This document shows positions 1 through 8,074 of a stretch of DNA of 15,395 bases, piece after piece. The DNA lies in contig JAKSYS010000242.1 in assembly GCA_022925895.1 (NCBI GenBank), forward strand, positions 64,001-79,395, written 5' to 3'. Position 1 is the first letter of the stretch; every line of letters starts with the position of its first letter. This DNA comes from Fragilaria crotonensis (lineage: Eukaryota > Bacillariophyta > Fragilariophyceae > Fragilariales > Fragilariaceae). The position numbers were made by a program, and so were the translations under genes. The notes beneath the pieces are model-generated. The model ran no database searches, had not been told where the DNA came from, and was given only the letters and a program-made list of their open reading frames with translations.

Positions 1-780
1 ATCTGAGGGGTAGTATGTTTTTTGTTGATCACCTCGTAGACTTCTTCCAACGATGTCATACGAATTCGTAGTACTACTCACTGAAAACGTTTGAATAAAA
101 GTGAACGGAAGTAATGTACTTGGTGTACAATGTACACTGGTCCCAGTACGAATGATCCGAGTTGCGCCTAACGAATCAGAAGCCCACGTACGTCTTGGTA
201 TACTTCTCGACCATGTCCCGCTTGTACCTTCTGGGTTCGAAATCGTGGCCCGCAAGTGCACCGGCCTTCTGGTCGAATCGAATTGCCCTATGTCGCGAGG
301 CAATTGAAGTCTACTAACTGGTACTCGAGCTCTTCTGCATACTCGAGCCCTTGCTCCAGTACTATGTTCAAGGTTTAAGGTACAAGTACCTGGTACCAGT
401 AATAACATTTGCATATGCAAAGCTTTCGTTTAACTTTCAAATTGCTTGCGACATATGACAAAAAACATTTATACCGGTATGCATGTAATTACGGAGTGAT
501 AACGTCCGACGCCTATGTAGAAAGTAACTCATGAGCCACTATGGAAATCGGATGCCAGGGATTGCAATCATTTTCTTCCTTCGCCTTTTGTTCCTCTTCC
601 AGAAGAAGTACAATACATACTACACGTACCATGTACACATACGTCATACGACATATACATACTCGAACCCCTGACTCGAAGTATGCATACAAGATACAAT
701 ATGTCATATGTCATATTTAAAGTGTGTGATTCTACTACTTGTAGCCATTAGCCATTAGCCATGCAGTCGTCATAAGGCGA
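1..780. other. Gene-free GTAC-rich stretch
   Basis: I see no credible gene here. The open frames are short and have no recognisable domain. The sequence is unusually rich in GTAC, TACGTA and CATATG type words, for example around 115-150, 365-402 and 600-720, many of which are small palindromes. The same texture returns in other intergenic parts of the window (2740-2900, 5790-5815, 6130-6215 and 15370-15390) and is absent from the coding exons, so it is probably background of this genome's non-coding DNA rather than a single element. Confidence 0.5.
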
Positions 781-797
781 ACGGTGTCAAGGCTGGC

Positions 798-805
798 ATT
801 GGTAG
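798..805. repeat. Left copy of 8-bp target-site duplication
   Basis: ATTGGTAG directly abuts the left terminal inverted repeat at 806. It is identical to 1123-1130 on the far side of the 317-bp MITE. Confidence 0.85.
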
Positions 806-1122
806 CAGAGACGGGAATTTCTGAAAATATCAAACCCATGGGTACCCACGTAAAGCTACGCTCACGGAAGTACCAGCCCAAAACCACCCAGAACCTATAC
901 GATCCACCAAGACCTAGCCAAACCCACCCAAACCCAGTAGTTAGTACTGGAGTAGATGGTTCTACTACTACCGGTAGCAAACATCTACTGTCATTTTTTG
1001 CTATGATTTGCCGGCCCACCCAGACCCACCATGAAAGTAGCTCACTTCCAAACCCACCCTTAACCCAATGGGTTTGGGTGGGCCGTGGTTTGGGTGGGCT
1101 GGGTTTGAAATTCCCGTCTCTG
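806..1122. mobile_element. hAT-type MITE, 317 bp, with exact 16-bp TIRs and 8-bp target duplication
   Basis: The first 16 bases (806-821, CAGAGACGGGAATTTC) are repeated exactly in inverted orientation at 1107-1122. The 8 bases directly outside the left end (798-805, ATTGGTAG) are repeated in direct orientation directly outside the right end (1123-1130). A further CAAACCCA (831-838) matches the minus strand of 1099-1106. An 8-bp duplication plus a CAGAG terminus is the signature of hAT-superfamily transposition. There is no room for a transposase, so it must have been moved in trans. The interior is built of CCCACCC/GGGTGGG words, giving a fold-back structure and a G-rich tract at 1070-1103. 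The exact repeats and exact duplication suggest a fairly recent insertion. Confidence 0.85.
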
Positions 1123-1130
1123 ATTGGTAG
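1123..1130. repeat. Right copy of 8-bp target-site duplication
   Basis: ATTGGTAG directly follows the right terminal inverted repeat ending at 1122. It is identical to 798-805. Removing the MITE and one copy restores a continuous outer-element end. Confidence 0.85.
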
Positions 1131-1756
1131 GTTTTCTAATTCAGGTTTTTGTAGGCGGTTATATTAAAAAACTGAACTACCGGTAGTAGATTTTGTTTCC
1201 AGACGGAAAATCTAGGTTTTTGGTGTTATTCAAATGTGATCCCTACTAGAGCTGTAGTTTCCAGCATTGCACTCATTTCAGCTCTGCTGCAGTGTCAACA
1301 ACAACATTGAGCAGTACAATTCAATGATCATGGAAATGAATGAGGGTGATGTTGTTGCCAACATTGACAAAAATAATCCTGCAGGTACAGCAGATTCTCA
1401 AGAGCACCACAGCATTAGGAGAATGCAGTGCCATCACTTTTGGCAGCAATTGACAAATGATCTTGCCAAGGAAATTGAATGGTGCTGTTTGCTGGCATTG
1501 TTGCATCAGATATCATCACCACAAGAATGGAATAGGCAATGGTGCATCTCATGCATGTCATGCCTTTTGATTAACAATGAACCGTATTGAAAATTGAGAA
1601 TATGGATCACCCCATGTAGTTCATGGCCACATAGGACATGGTACACAAAAGGTTCATTTTGGTTTTTGTAGGTTACTCAAAGGTTTTTGTTGGTTTTCGT
1701 AGCAAAACCTAAAGCCTAACTTTCTCAAAAAAAAAATCAGGTTTTTGCCAGCCCTG

Positions 1757-2090
1757 CTGACTGTATCATTGCTATTGGAGGACTCCTACTCTAGCATAGT
1801 ACTAGGAGCACAAGTACAAGCATAAGCACAGAAGTGGTAGTGTTACCTATTTCATGCATTTTCAATGTATTTGTACATGAATACTTGCTTCCCTTTCTGC
1901 TGAAATCAATTTTATTGATGACAGGAATCTCTGACCAATTATAAAGCATCAATGATTCTGTGAGGATCGTAAGTTGATCACATTGAAAGTTGCAAACTTG
2001 ACATAGTCACATTAATTTTGATAACCCCATCATATCAATTTCTCAAAATTTGATTTTTTCAATACAAAATGTGTAGTGTAAAACTTTTCG
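1757..2090. other. Intergenic, nothing recognised
   Basis: AT-rich sequence between the outer hAT-like element and the decayed coding relic. I see no open frame of note, RNA gene or repeat beyond one short GTAC-rich patch near 1795-1830. Confidence 0.4.
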
Positions 2091-2732
2091 CAGGTACCTC
2101 GCGCGAACCTCAAACTGAATGAAGAGCTTTATGCCGGTTGCATCCAAACCGTTGCGAGCTTCCAAAAAATTCTTGACTCCTACAACCACGTTAAGCTTGC
2201 TCAAAATGCACGTCCTCATGAAACCAGGCGAGCTGTGAAGGTCTGGTTGTTGATGTTTCCGGTGCTCAAGCAAGAATGCATGCTCCTTCAGAAATCACCA
2301 ACAAGGACTGGATTGAAGTCATCAGATGCTGCTGGGTGCTACCTGAGTCAAATGCTTAGGGACACTTGAAGGACCTACGGAAAAGGATGTCATCATCCAC
2401 AACTCCTGTCTTTTGATTGAGATTGGAAAACAAACATTCCATCTGTGGATGAAGTTTAAATGTGCGACCCTATAGATGTTTGTGTTGAGAAGCTGTTTGA
2501 AGCATTTAGATTCAATAACAAAAGCCTTCTCCTCTCCATTTAGCTTGCACCACGTGCCTTGAATGTTTTCAAAAAACAGATGGCCAAAATAGCACATGCA
2601 AAAAAGCAAGGGTGTGGCACTACTGTCCTTTAGATCGCAATATTAGTTCATTTGACTAGCGAGCTTGGTAATCAGAAATCCACCAATATCCATCCTCCTC
2701 CAATCTACTTTTACAAGAAGAGCAGGATGTAG
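2091..2732 (+). pseudogene. Decayed protein-coding relic, family unknown
   Basis: On the plus strand a protein-like frame runs from about 2091 to a TGA at 2367-2369, about 90 residues with normal-looking amino-acid composition and no ATG at its head. A CAG just before it could be an old splice acceptor. Protein-like sequence then continues in shifted frames: about 2350-2460, then 2460-2545 in another frame, an in-frame stop, then 2550-2630, and finally a short run ending at TAG 2730-2732. At least two frame changes and several stops separate the pieces, so it cannot be translated as it stands. I do not recognise the family; the pieces are mixed helical, lysine- and leucine-rich. It could be a dead host gene or an old transposable-element gene. 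Open frames on the opposite strand (2043-2273, 2322-2609) are judged to be shadows. Confidence 0.4.
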
Positions 2733-3580
2733 TAGTGTACCATTCTGCATTGTACAATACATTCTGAGCTTTCGCCGACGACAAAGCGGTAGTACCTATT
2801 AATTTTTTTAGTCCACTACTATGTTCATGTTTGTACTCGGAGAATCAAGTATCAAGTACCTGTACTCCAGTACCAGGTACAGAGTACAGAGTAGTTCAAC
2901 ACCTTAATGTTTGATTTGGGAGTGTGGGAATATGCATACACGAGCTGCGCGCAATCTGTGCAATCATGAACCGTCCAACTGGCTGTCCGGCTACCAATGT
3001 TGTCACTTTAGTATGCTGACTACTCATTCCAATTACTGTTTTGTGAGGGCATCGAAACAAAATTACTTCCAAGTTAATCTTGCCATCACTTATACTGTAG
3101 CAAAACCATTCTGCAGGGAATTCAGTCTTTGGAGTACCTCAGCTAGTAGTCATATGCTGATGTATTCAGATGCAATTTCTACGTCAATGGGCAATACACC
3201 CGTTCCCATAATTTACGATCAAGCAACCCAGCGGAAGCGCTGCTAAAACTGCGTTCTCTTGGATCGGAATTGAGCGCACAAACGATGTTCATATAAAATT
3301 CTCCATGCAGTCCACGTCTGCCGGTAGTCCATGGACCAGTAGCCTGGCAGGCGAGCAACGGGCGCGTTGCAAGATTCGGCAGTCGGCAGTTGGGAGTTGT
3401 GGGTCGAGTCGTTGCGTTCCGGGTCTCTCTTCTCATTTTCTATTCGGCTGTTCCGGAAGCGTACGTCCTCGGACCGGCGTGGTCATCCCCCAGTTTTTTT
3501 CGTTCAATGACGCCATTCTGTGCACCTCGCTAGCACCTGTCGCAGTAGCTTCCAACTTCCAAGGGAAGCAGACGTGCACC
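2733..3580. other. Upstream region of the PH-domain gene; no further gene recognised
   Basis: The first part (2740-2900) is GTAC-rich and like the other intergenic stretches. From about 3230 the base composition becomes more GC-rich, consistent with a promoter and 5' leader for the gene starting at 3581. A plus-strand frame (2911-3246) has no recognisable domain and ends without joining the PH gene. The frame of the PH gene's first exon is open upstream as far as 3305, so a longer N-terminus cannot be excluded. Confidence 0.4.
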
Positions 3581-4288
3581 ATGAGCGGCATGCGATTGAT
3601 GCGTCCTCACTTTGTGGATCCACAAACAAACATTGTATACGATACAAATTCTGCGGATTACGAAGGATGGTTAACAAAGCAAAGTTCATGGCTCAAGGTA
3701 CGTGAGTGTGACTTAATAATGATTCTGTCGCACGAGTAGCTTGGGTTACGTGGAATCAAACTATCTGTAGTAGAATACCAAGTTCTTGCAGAAGTTCATC
3801 GTGCTTGACCTTGACCACTGCTCTTGTCAGAGTAAACCAAACGTTATTCAACTCGTTCATTCTATCTCACTACTTCCCTTGACAAAATGTTCGCTTTTTA
3901 AAAGGATTGGCGTCGTCGCTACTTTATACTCAAGGGTTCCAAGCTATTCTTTGCCAAGACAGATTACAGTGCTCCACATGGTATGATTGATTTGTCGCAA
4001 TGCACGACGGTGAAATCTGCGGACTTGAAATCCAAGAAACGGAATTCGTTTGAAATCTCCACTCCAGAAACGACGTTTCTAATGTACGCGGATACTGAAA
4101 AAGAGAAGGACGATTGGATTGGAAGTGTGGGAAAATCCATCGTTCGGTGTTCGAATACCTATTATCGAACTCCAGCCCCAAACTCGAATACACAAGATGG
4201 ATCATCGCAACAGCCCCAGACGCTCAACCAGCAGGATGACGACGATGACCTTTATTCGGATGATGGAAATGGCTATTTCAATGACTGA
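3581..4288 (+). CDS. Small PH-domain protein, plant PH1-like
   Basis: Predicted product is 166 residues made from two exons: 3581-3697 and 3905-4288, with a 207-nt intron (donor GTACGTGAG at 3698, acceptor AG at 3903-3904, phase 0). Joining them gives an uninterrupted pleckstrin-homology domain at about residues 27-130: the EGWLTKQ first strand, the basic DWRRRYF second strand, a LKGSKLFF third strand, a FEISTP strand, and a last helix with EKEKDDWI carrying the invariant Trp. This pattern is close to small plant PH1 proteins, which bind phosphoinositides on endosomal membranes; ligand and site here are inferred only. The tail after about residue 138 is low-complexity and acidic, with Gln, Asn and Asp runs. 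There is no signal peptide or membrane segment. ATG 3581 was chosen because it sits just before the domain; an open upstream frame allows a start at 3305. Confidence 0.8.
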
Positions 4289-4628
4289 GACACTGAACGT
4301 TGTCCTGCGTGTGTGTGGAGTTGTTGCTCCTCTACGTAGTACATGTGTTTCCGTATGATTGCAGCGATGCAAATGTCTCGCCTCGTCGTAGTGTATGGCC
4401 TCGACTGATAGAATTGACACGGCAATCCCGCCACGACTACATCTGTGGCTGATTTCCGTTCGATGGCAAAGCAGTGGGGCATTTTGTGACGATTACTGTA
4501 GTGTTTGTTTGTTATATAGTAGCCAAACAGTCGCACTCAGGTGCGATTTTGTTCATTCAATGCCTCCTCGTTCTTGTGGTTGTTCCATTGTCAATACTCC
4601 AATCATCCTAATTTTTAAAAACGTACCA
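4289..4628. other. Convergent 3' intergenic region
   Basis: This lies between the stop codons of the PH gene (+) and the DCC-domain gene (-), and so holds both 3' untranslated regions. No separate gene is supported. The reading frames here on both strands overlap the neighbouring genes or lack any domain. Confidence 0.5.
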
Positions 4629-5430
4629 CTATGCCAACCCCTCCGGATCCTTGACAAATCGATCATCAAATTCTCCATCAAAGTCCACTCGACACGAATC
4701 TCGTTCACCGAATCGATATCGATTGTGCGACACAACATGGTACAGTTCATCGCGCACAATACGTGGGATGAGGAATCCCAAATGTCCCAATCCCACAAAC
4801 AGGGGACCATCGAGTCCTTGCGAGATGCGCAGAATGGCATCCGATTCCGACCAATGCTTCCAGTCCGATTCAATCACAACGATGCTCGACATGTCTTGCG
4901 GTGAACGACCGACATGGAGTAAAAGTGATTGGCCAATTTTACTTTGCATGGAGGCGAACCGGAAATTGGCTGGTGTATACGTACCATGAAGCAAAAGAGA
5001 GCGAGCCATGTCAGCAATTTTGTTCTGCGAGTGTGACGAGAGGAGGAAAATTGAAGACCAACCACTGTGGTACTTTCAAGCACTCACCTTTGGAATCGTG
5101 ATCCAGTGCAAAATTGACACCACCATTACAGAGGTTACATACTCCATCGAAGAGAATGACAGGTCGTTGGTCCTTTTCAAAGGCACCATTAGCTAACGAA
5201 TTCCAATCCCATCCTACATGTTGGCTGGAGAATGCGGCAGTATTTGGAGCAGAGAGAGACACTTTCAGAGGACGCGCCCCACGATTTGATGCCGCAGCTG
5301 TGATTGTAGCTGACGGAGGCATGTAATTATAGTACAAATCCGTGGCTTGAATAGGGCACGGAACAAAGCCAGCAGCCCCGGTCGTTGCAACTGCAAGTAA
5401 CGACATTACAAGCACAGTTGTCGACTTCAT
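4629..5430 (-). CDS. DCC/DUF393 thiol-disulfide oxidoreductase-like protein with plastid-type presequence
   Basis: Predicted product is 227 residues from two exons: 5430-5088 and 4969-4629. The intron is 118 nt, GTGAGT at 5087 to AG at 4970, phase 1; exon lengths 343 and 338 nt sum to an exact number of codons before TAG. Residues 1-21 form a signal peptide, and the site AAG-FVP puts Phe right after cleavage, as in diatom plastid presequences. The DCC domain starts at about residue 90: VILFDGVCNLC (D95, C98, C101, a CxxC pair) followed by GGVNFAL. After the splice come NFRFASMQS and SSIVVIES, and near the end NRYRFGERDSCRV (197-209). These are the expected landmarks of the YuxK/DCC1-like family, presumed thioredoxin-fold redox proteins of unknown substrate. 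Plastid location is inference from the presequence. The splice is strongly supported because it joins the FALDHD and NFRFA motifs exactly as in homologous proteins. Confidence 0.85.
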
Positions 5431-5984
5431 TGTTTCGTTTACTTTTCAAGTATGGAAGCAGCTCCAAAACTTTAGGTTCGGTAATTGTATGGGACTGGAA
5501 CCAGAGATCAAGGTGCGACAACGACTGCAATCGATCAGTATTAAGTCGTCACTCGACACAGCTTGTTGGCTTTCGCAGGAAGAACCTCAAGCCTTTCAGG
5601 TCCCTGCAGTCTATGTACCAGAAGACCAGAAGTGCAATCGGAGTAATGTATTGACAACCTTGTCGTACATATGCAGTCTTCGTACGTGTATATTCGTAAT
5701 GCGACTATATGTGCATATGTTAACGATTGACGTCGTAGATGTGTCACATGTCCCCAGCTTGAATGCGTCCCGTCGGTCGTGGGTTCAATACTCGGTACAT
5801 GTACGGTACATACGCGTAATCCGTGGAGCAAGACAGTGCTCCAGTAGGAGTGCTTTAGAAGACCTTTGTTTACCACGTACTCTGTTACAAGTATAATTCT
5901 ACTATGCATACCCGTAGGACCACTGTTCCGAGTTCCGAAGGTCAACGACATCATGCATCCTGCTATCATGCTGCAGATGCCGGG

Positions 5985-6005
5985 GGTTCCGGAATTTCCG
6001 GAACC
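5985..6005. repeat. 21-nt perfect palindrome (GGTTCCGGAA / TTCCGGAACC)
   Basis: Ten-base arms at 5985-5994 and 5996-6005 are exact reverse complements around a single T at 5995. It may be a dimeric protein-binding site or a small hairpin. Heat-shock factor sites use TTC/GAA units with 2-nt spacing; here the central spacing is 1 nt, so it is not a canonical one. Confidence 0.6.
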
Positions 6006-6103
6006 AGCCCATTGCCCAGTATTCGAACATGACGTAACGATCACGATCTGCTACCCCGGAATTTTAATTAGCTGCCGAAACTGCCCCGAATTCGGGAATT
6101 CGG

Positions 6104-6111
6104 TGACGTCA
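6104..6111. promoter_or_regulatory. Perfect TGACGTCA bZIP/CRE-type site
   Basis: The palindromic octamer TGACGTCA is the optimal site for CREB/ATF-type bZIP factors. In diatoms, TGACGT elements have been linked to CO2/cAMP-responsive promoters. Related sites lie at 5728-5734 (TGACGTC) and 6030-6037 (TGACGTAA). It is about 680 bp from each flanking start codon, so which gene it might serve is unclear. Confidence 0.35.
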
Positions 6112-6150
6112 ACTTTCGTTCAATTCAGTTGTACAGTACGGTAGGCAGTG

Positions 6151-6177
6151 GCACTACAGTACAACTACTTGTAGTGC
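6151..6177. repeat. Short inverted repeat
   Basis: GCACTACA-GTA at the left and TACTTGTAGTGC at the right are reverse complements apart from one inserted base, with a loop of about four bases. This gives a small cruciform- or hairpin-capable repeat in the divergent intergenic region. Confidence 0.5.
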
Positions 6178-6303
6178 AAGTATTTGGACTTCAGTAATAC
6201 AGTACAAGTAGTTTCTGGTTGGCTTCTGGCTTCTGTATCTCCCAGAAAATAAGGGTCTTGGAATGTTCAGCGGATGACTAGGAAGTGTGAATCGGAAGTA
6301 CTC

Positions 6304-6317
6304 TAAGGGTACCCTTA
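6304..6317. repeat. 14-nt perfect palindrome TAAGGGTACCCTTA
   Basis: A perfect palindrome centred between 6310 and 6311. It overlaps a second hairpin formed by CTTAATT (from about 6314) and AATTAAG (from about 6329). No known site is recognised. Confidence 0.5.
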
Positions 6318-6786
6318 ATTACTCCGAGAATTAAGCGAGTAGTAGAACCTACAATCTCATCCGCATCCCTACGATTGTCAATTCCGTACATCAGTCCTAA
6401 ACAAAGAGTGAAAGATATGCATCTCGGGAGTTCTGACAGTATGGGTCGATGCTATTGGTGCTGCATTCCATTTGGTCAGCCAGGCATCCCTTTGTCATGC
6501 CCTAATAAACTTATATGGTACCCAATGTTGGTACATGCATGTCCGCTCACCGATTACCGTTTAGTAATACATGGGAAGCCCAACCAAGACTGAGATATTC
6601 TGGCTTTAGAACATGCTGCGATTGGCATAGTTGACGTGTTCAAATCGGGCTGGACCAACCAGAAGTAAGTTTCCATCAGTTGACTGGTGTGAATGCAAAG
6701 ATACAGAATAGAGTTTTAAACGACACAAGAACTTCGCCACAATAAATTATAAATCTTAAGAATCAGAATTCACAAGCAGCAAAGGG

Positions 6787-7937
6787 ATGATCCGATCCAC
6801 TCGCAGTCGTAAACAACCCGAAAGCATCTATCGTCTTCAGGAAGAGGACTATCGTTTGAAGAATCTTCGAGCTGTCGAAACAGGCAGCGCCCTCGATATG
6901 GACAAGAACGGAGAGGACGGACAACAGTTGCACCCGTCGCATGAGATGAGGCCTCGTAAAGTCGCAAGAATCAGTGAGGATACCTTGTCCAAGAAGGGTA
7001 GCACTAACACGAGCAAGCCCAAGACATCGACTGACAACGGCACAGCAGCGAACGCTGATGCTCTGAATGCCACGAAACTGTGGGAGGGTCAAGGCCACAC
7101 CAAGCTCGGGTTTTCGGCCCAACGATTTGCAAAAATCTTACAGGTATGTTGGTGTGAACATGCGTCGGGTGCAATGTTTTGATAATCCTGACTCACAGAT
7201 GATTCAATCACACCCTCTTCCAGAATCGTGAACGTGGTGCCATATCCTTCATCGAAGCCAAACAGCTCCTTGAGGTAAACTCTCGTCGCCTCTACGACAT
7301 CCTTCATGTCCTCGACGGTGCTGGGCTCATTACCGTAGACAGGACGTCGAAAAAATCAAACTGCATCATTACCTGGAATGGACCACTTCATTCCCCAATC
7401 GAGGAATCGCAATTGCTCCATAATCAAAAGCTCCACCAAGAGCTTATCCAGATGAACGACTGGATGCGCCAAATGGAAAAACCATATCATCAGCCAAACA
7501 CATGTCCAAGTGGCACCATGACCAACGACACATTCGACGACACTAAGTTGTACATCACCAAGAATGAGCTGTGGAAGCAGCGTCGAGGAGGAGTTGATTT
7601 GATTCTAGCCCCTCAACCTGGAGCCGTCTTACACGTTCCGACAACTCCAATGACCCCGCTCGCCACCGGGAGTGCCTTGTCCACACACCACTCCACCTAT
7701 TCCTTTCAGCTCGTGTCACCAACTCCACTGAACATGCCGTCGCATTCATCCACTGACTCCGTAGCCTACCTCCTTGAAGACAGTGGCATCCTCAAATCAT
7801 TGGACTTGGGAGCACCACCACTCCCTCTGCTGGCATCGTGCTGCTCGGATTTCAGCCAATTGCACCTCGCACCACCATCCTTAACACCCTCTACCTCGGA
7901 TTGGTCATTTCATCACAGGGCAGCTGTAGCCTTGTAG
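6787..7937 (+). CDS. E2F-family transcription factor
   Basis: Predicted product is 356 residues from two exons: 6787-7143 and 7224-7937, with an 80-nt intron (GTATGT at 7144, CCAG at 7220-7223, phase 0). The intron lies within the DNA-binding domain. The winged-helix domain covers about residues 103-172: LGFSAQRFAKILQ, then FIEAKQLLEV, then the diagnostic RRLYDILHVLDGAGLI (R140, R141, Y143, D144), closing with IITWNG. The RRxYD motif contacts the TTTSSCGC site and separates E2F from DP proteins. A heptad-like helix follows (about 180-205), then marked-box features LYITKNEL (228-235) and APQPGAVLHVP (248-258). These support dimerisation with a DP partner and a nuclear role in G1/S gene control. 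Residues 1-100 are basic and low in structure; the C-terminus is Ser/Thr/Pro-rich. I see no clear RB-binding motif. An in-frame TAA at 6757 supports the start. Confidence 0.85.
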
Positions 7938-8074
7938 ACGAATGAAACCATAAAATCAAAAGTCGCTGACATTCATGTACTGTAGTAATGGTTGGAATGC
8001 CAAATGCGCATGTTTCCTTAGTAATAGGAGACTGCTTGAAACACTTCAGTACTAATACAATCGCGTGCGGCTTG

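Larger units (their letters stand above)
788..1756. mobile_element. Probable non-autonomous hAT-like element (outer, interrupted)
   Basis: The left end at 788-798 reads CAAGGCTGGCA. The right end at 1746-1756, read on the minus strand, is CAGGGCTGGCA, so 10 of 11 terminal bases match in inverted orientation. Both begin with the C-A-R-N-G pattern typical of hAT terminal repeats. Just inside both ends are AGGTTTTTG-type repeats (about 1140-1155, 1205-1215, 1660-1700 and 1740). The flanking 8-mers (780-787 and 1757-1764) do not match, so no target duplication is visible. The interior holds one unassigned reading frame (1267-1590, no domain I recognise) and no transposase. A smaller element (806-1122) has inserted 18 bp inside the left end. 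Without that insert and its extra target copy the element would be about 645 bp. The assignment rests on the short ends alone and could be chance. Confidence 0.4.
5431..6786. other. 1.36-kb divergent intergenic region, palindrome-rich
   Basis: This separates the divergently transcribed DCC-domain and E2F genes and must carry both promoters. I see no coding region with a recognisable domain; the longest frames (5489-5896 +, 5541-6044 -) lack family features. The stretch holds TGACGT-type sites (5728, 6030, 6104) and several perfect or near-perfect palindromes listed separately, mostly between 5980 and 6330. A TAA at 6757-6759 lies in frame just upstream of the E2F start. Confidence 0.5.

Noticed and set aside
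231-245. GGTTCGAAATC, like a tRNA B box
   Set aside because: The flanking bases do not form a T-arm stem and no D arm, anticodon arm or acceptor pairing can be drawn around it.
784-1167. Open frames on both strands at 735-1167
   Set aside because: They run through the MITE and its inverted repeats, and their proline- and threonine-rich or glycine- and tryptophan-rich translations are by-products of the CCCACCC repeats.
3305-3580. N-terminal extension of the PH protein to an ATG at 3305
   Set aside because: The frame is open, but the added residues look like translated leader sequence with no domain, and ATG 3581 sits directly before the PH fold. It is kept only as an alternative.
4651-4989. 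Plus-strand frames over the DCC-domain gene
   Set aside because: They are antisense shadows of its second exon and intron and have no domain.
4970-5087. Coding sequence just upstream of the second exon of the DCC gene (a frame starting near 5009)
   Set aside because: It lies inside the 118-nt intron. Splicing 5088 to 4969 restores the family motif order and the phase, whereas reading through does not.
5780-5795. GGGTTCAATAC, like a tRNA T loop
   Set aside because: The adjacent stem bases do not pair and no cloverleaf fits upstream.
5985-6005. Heat-shock element
   Set aside because: TTC/GAA units are present, but the central spacing is 1 nt rather than 2.
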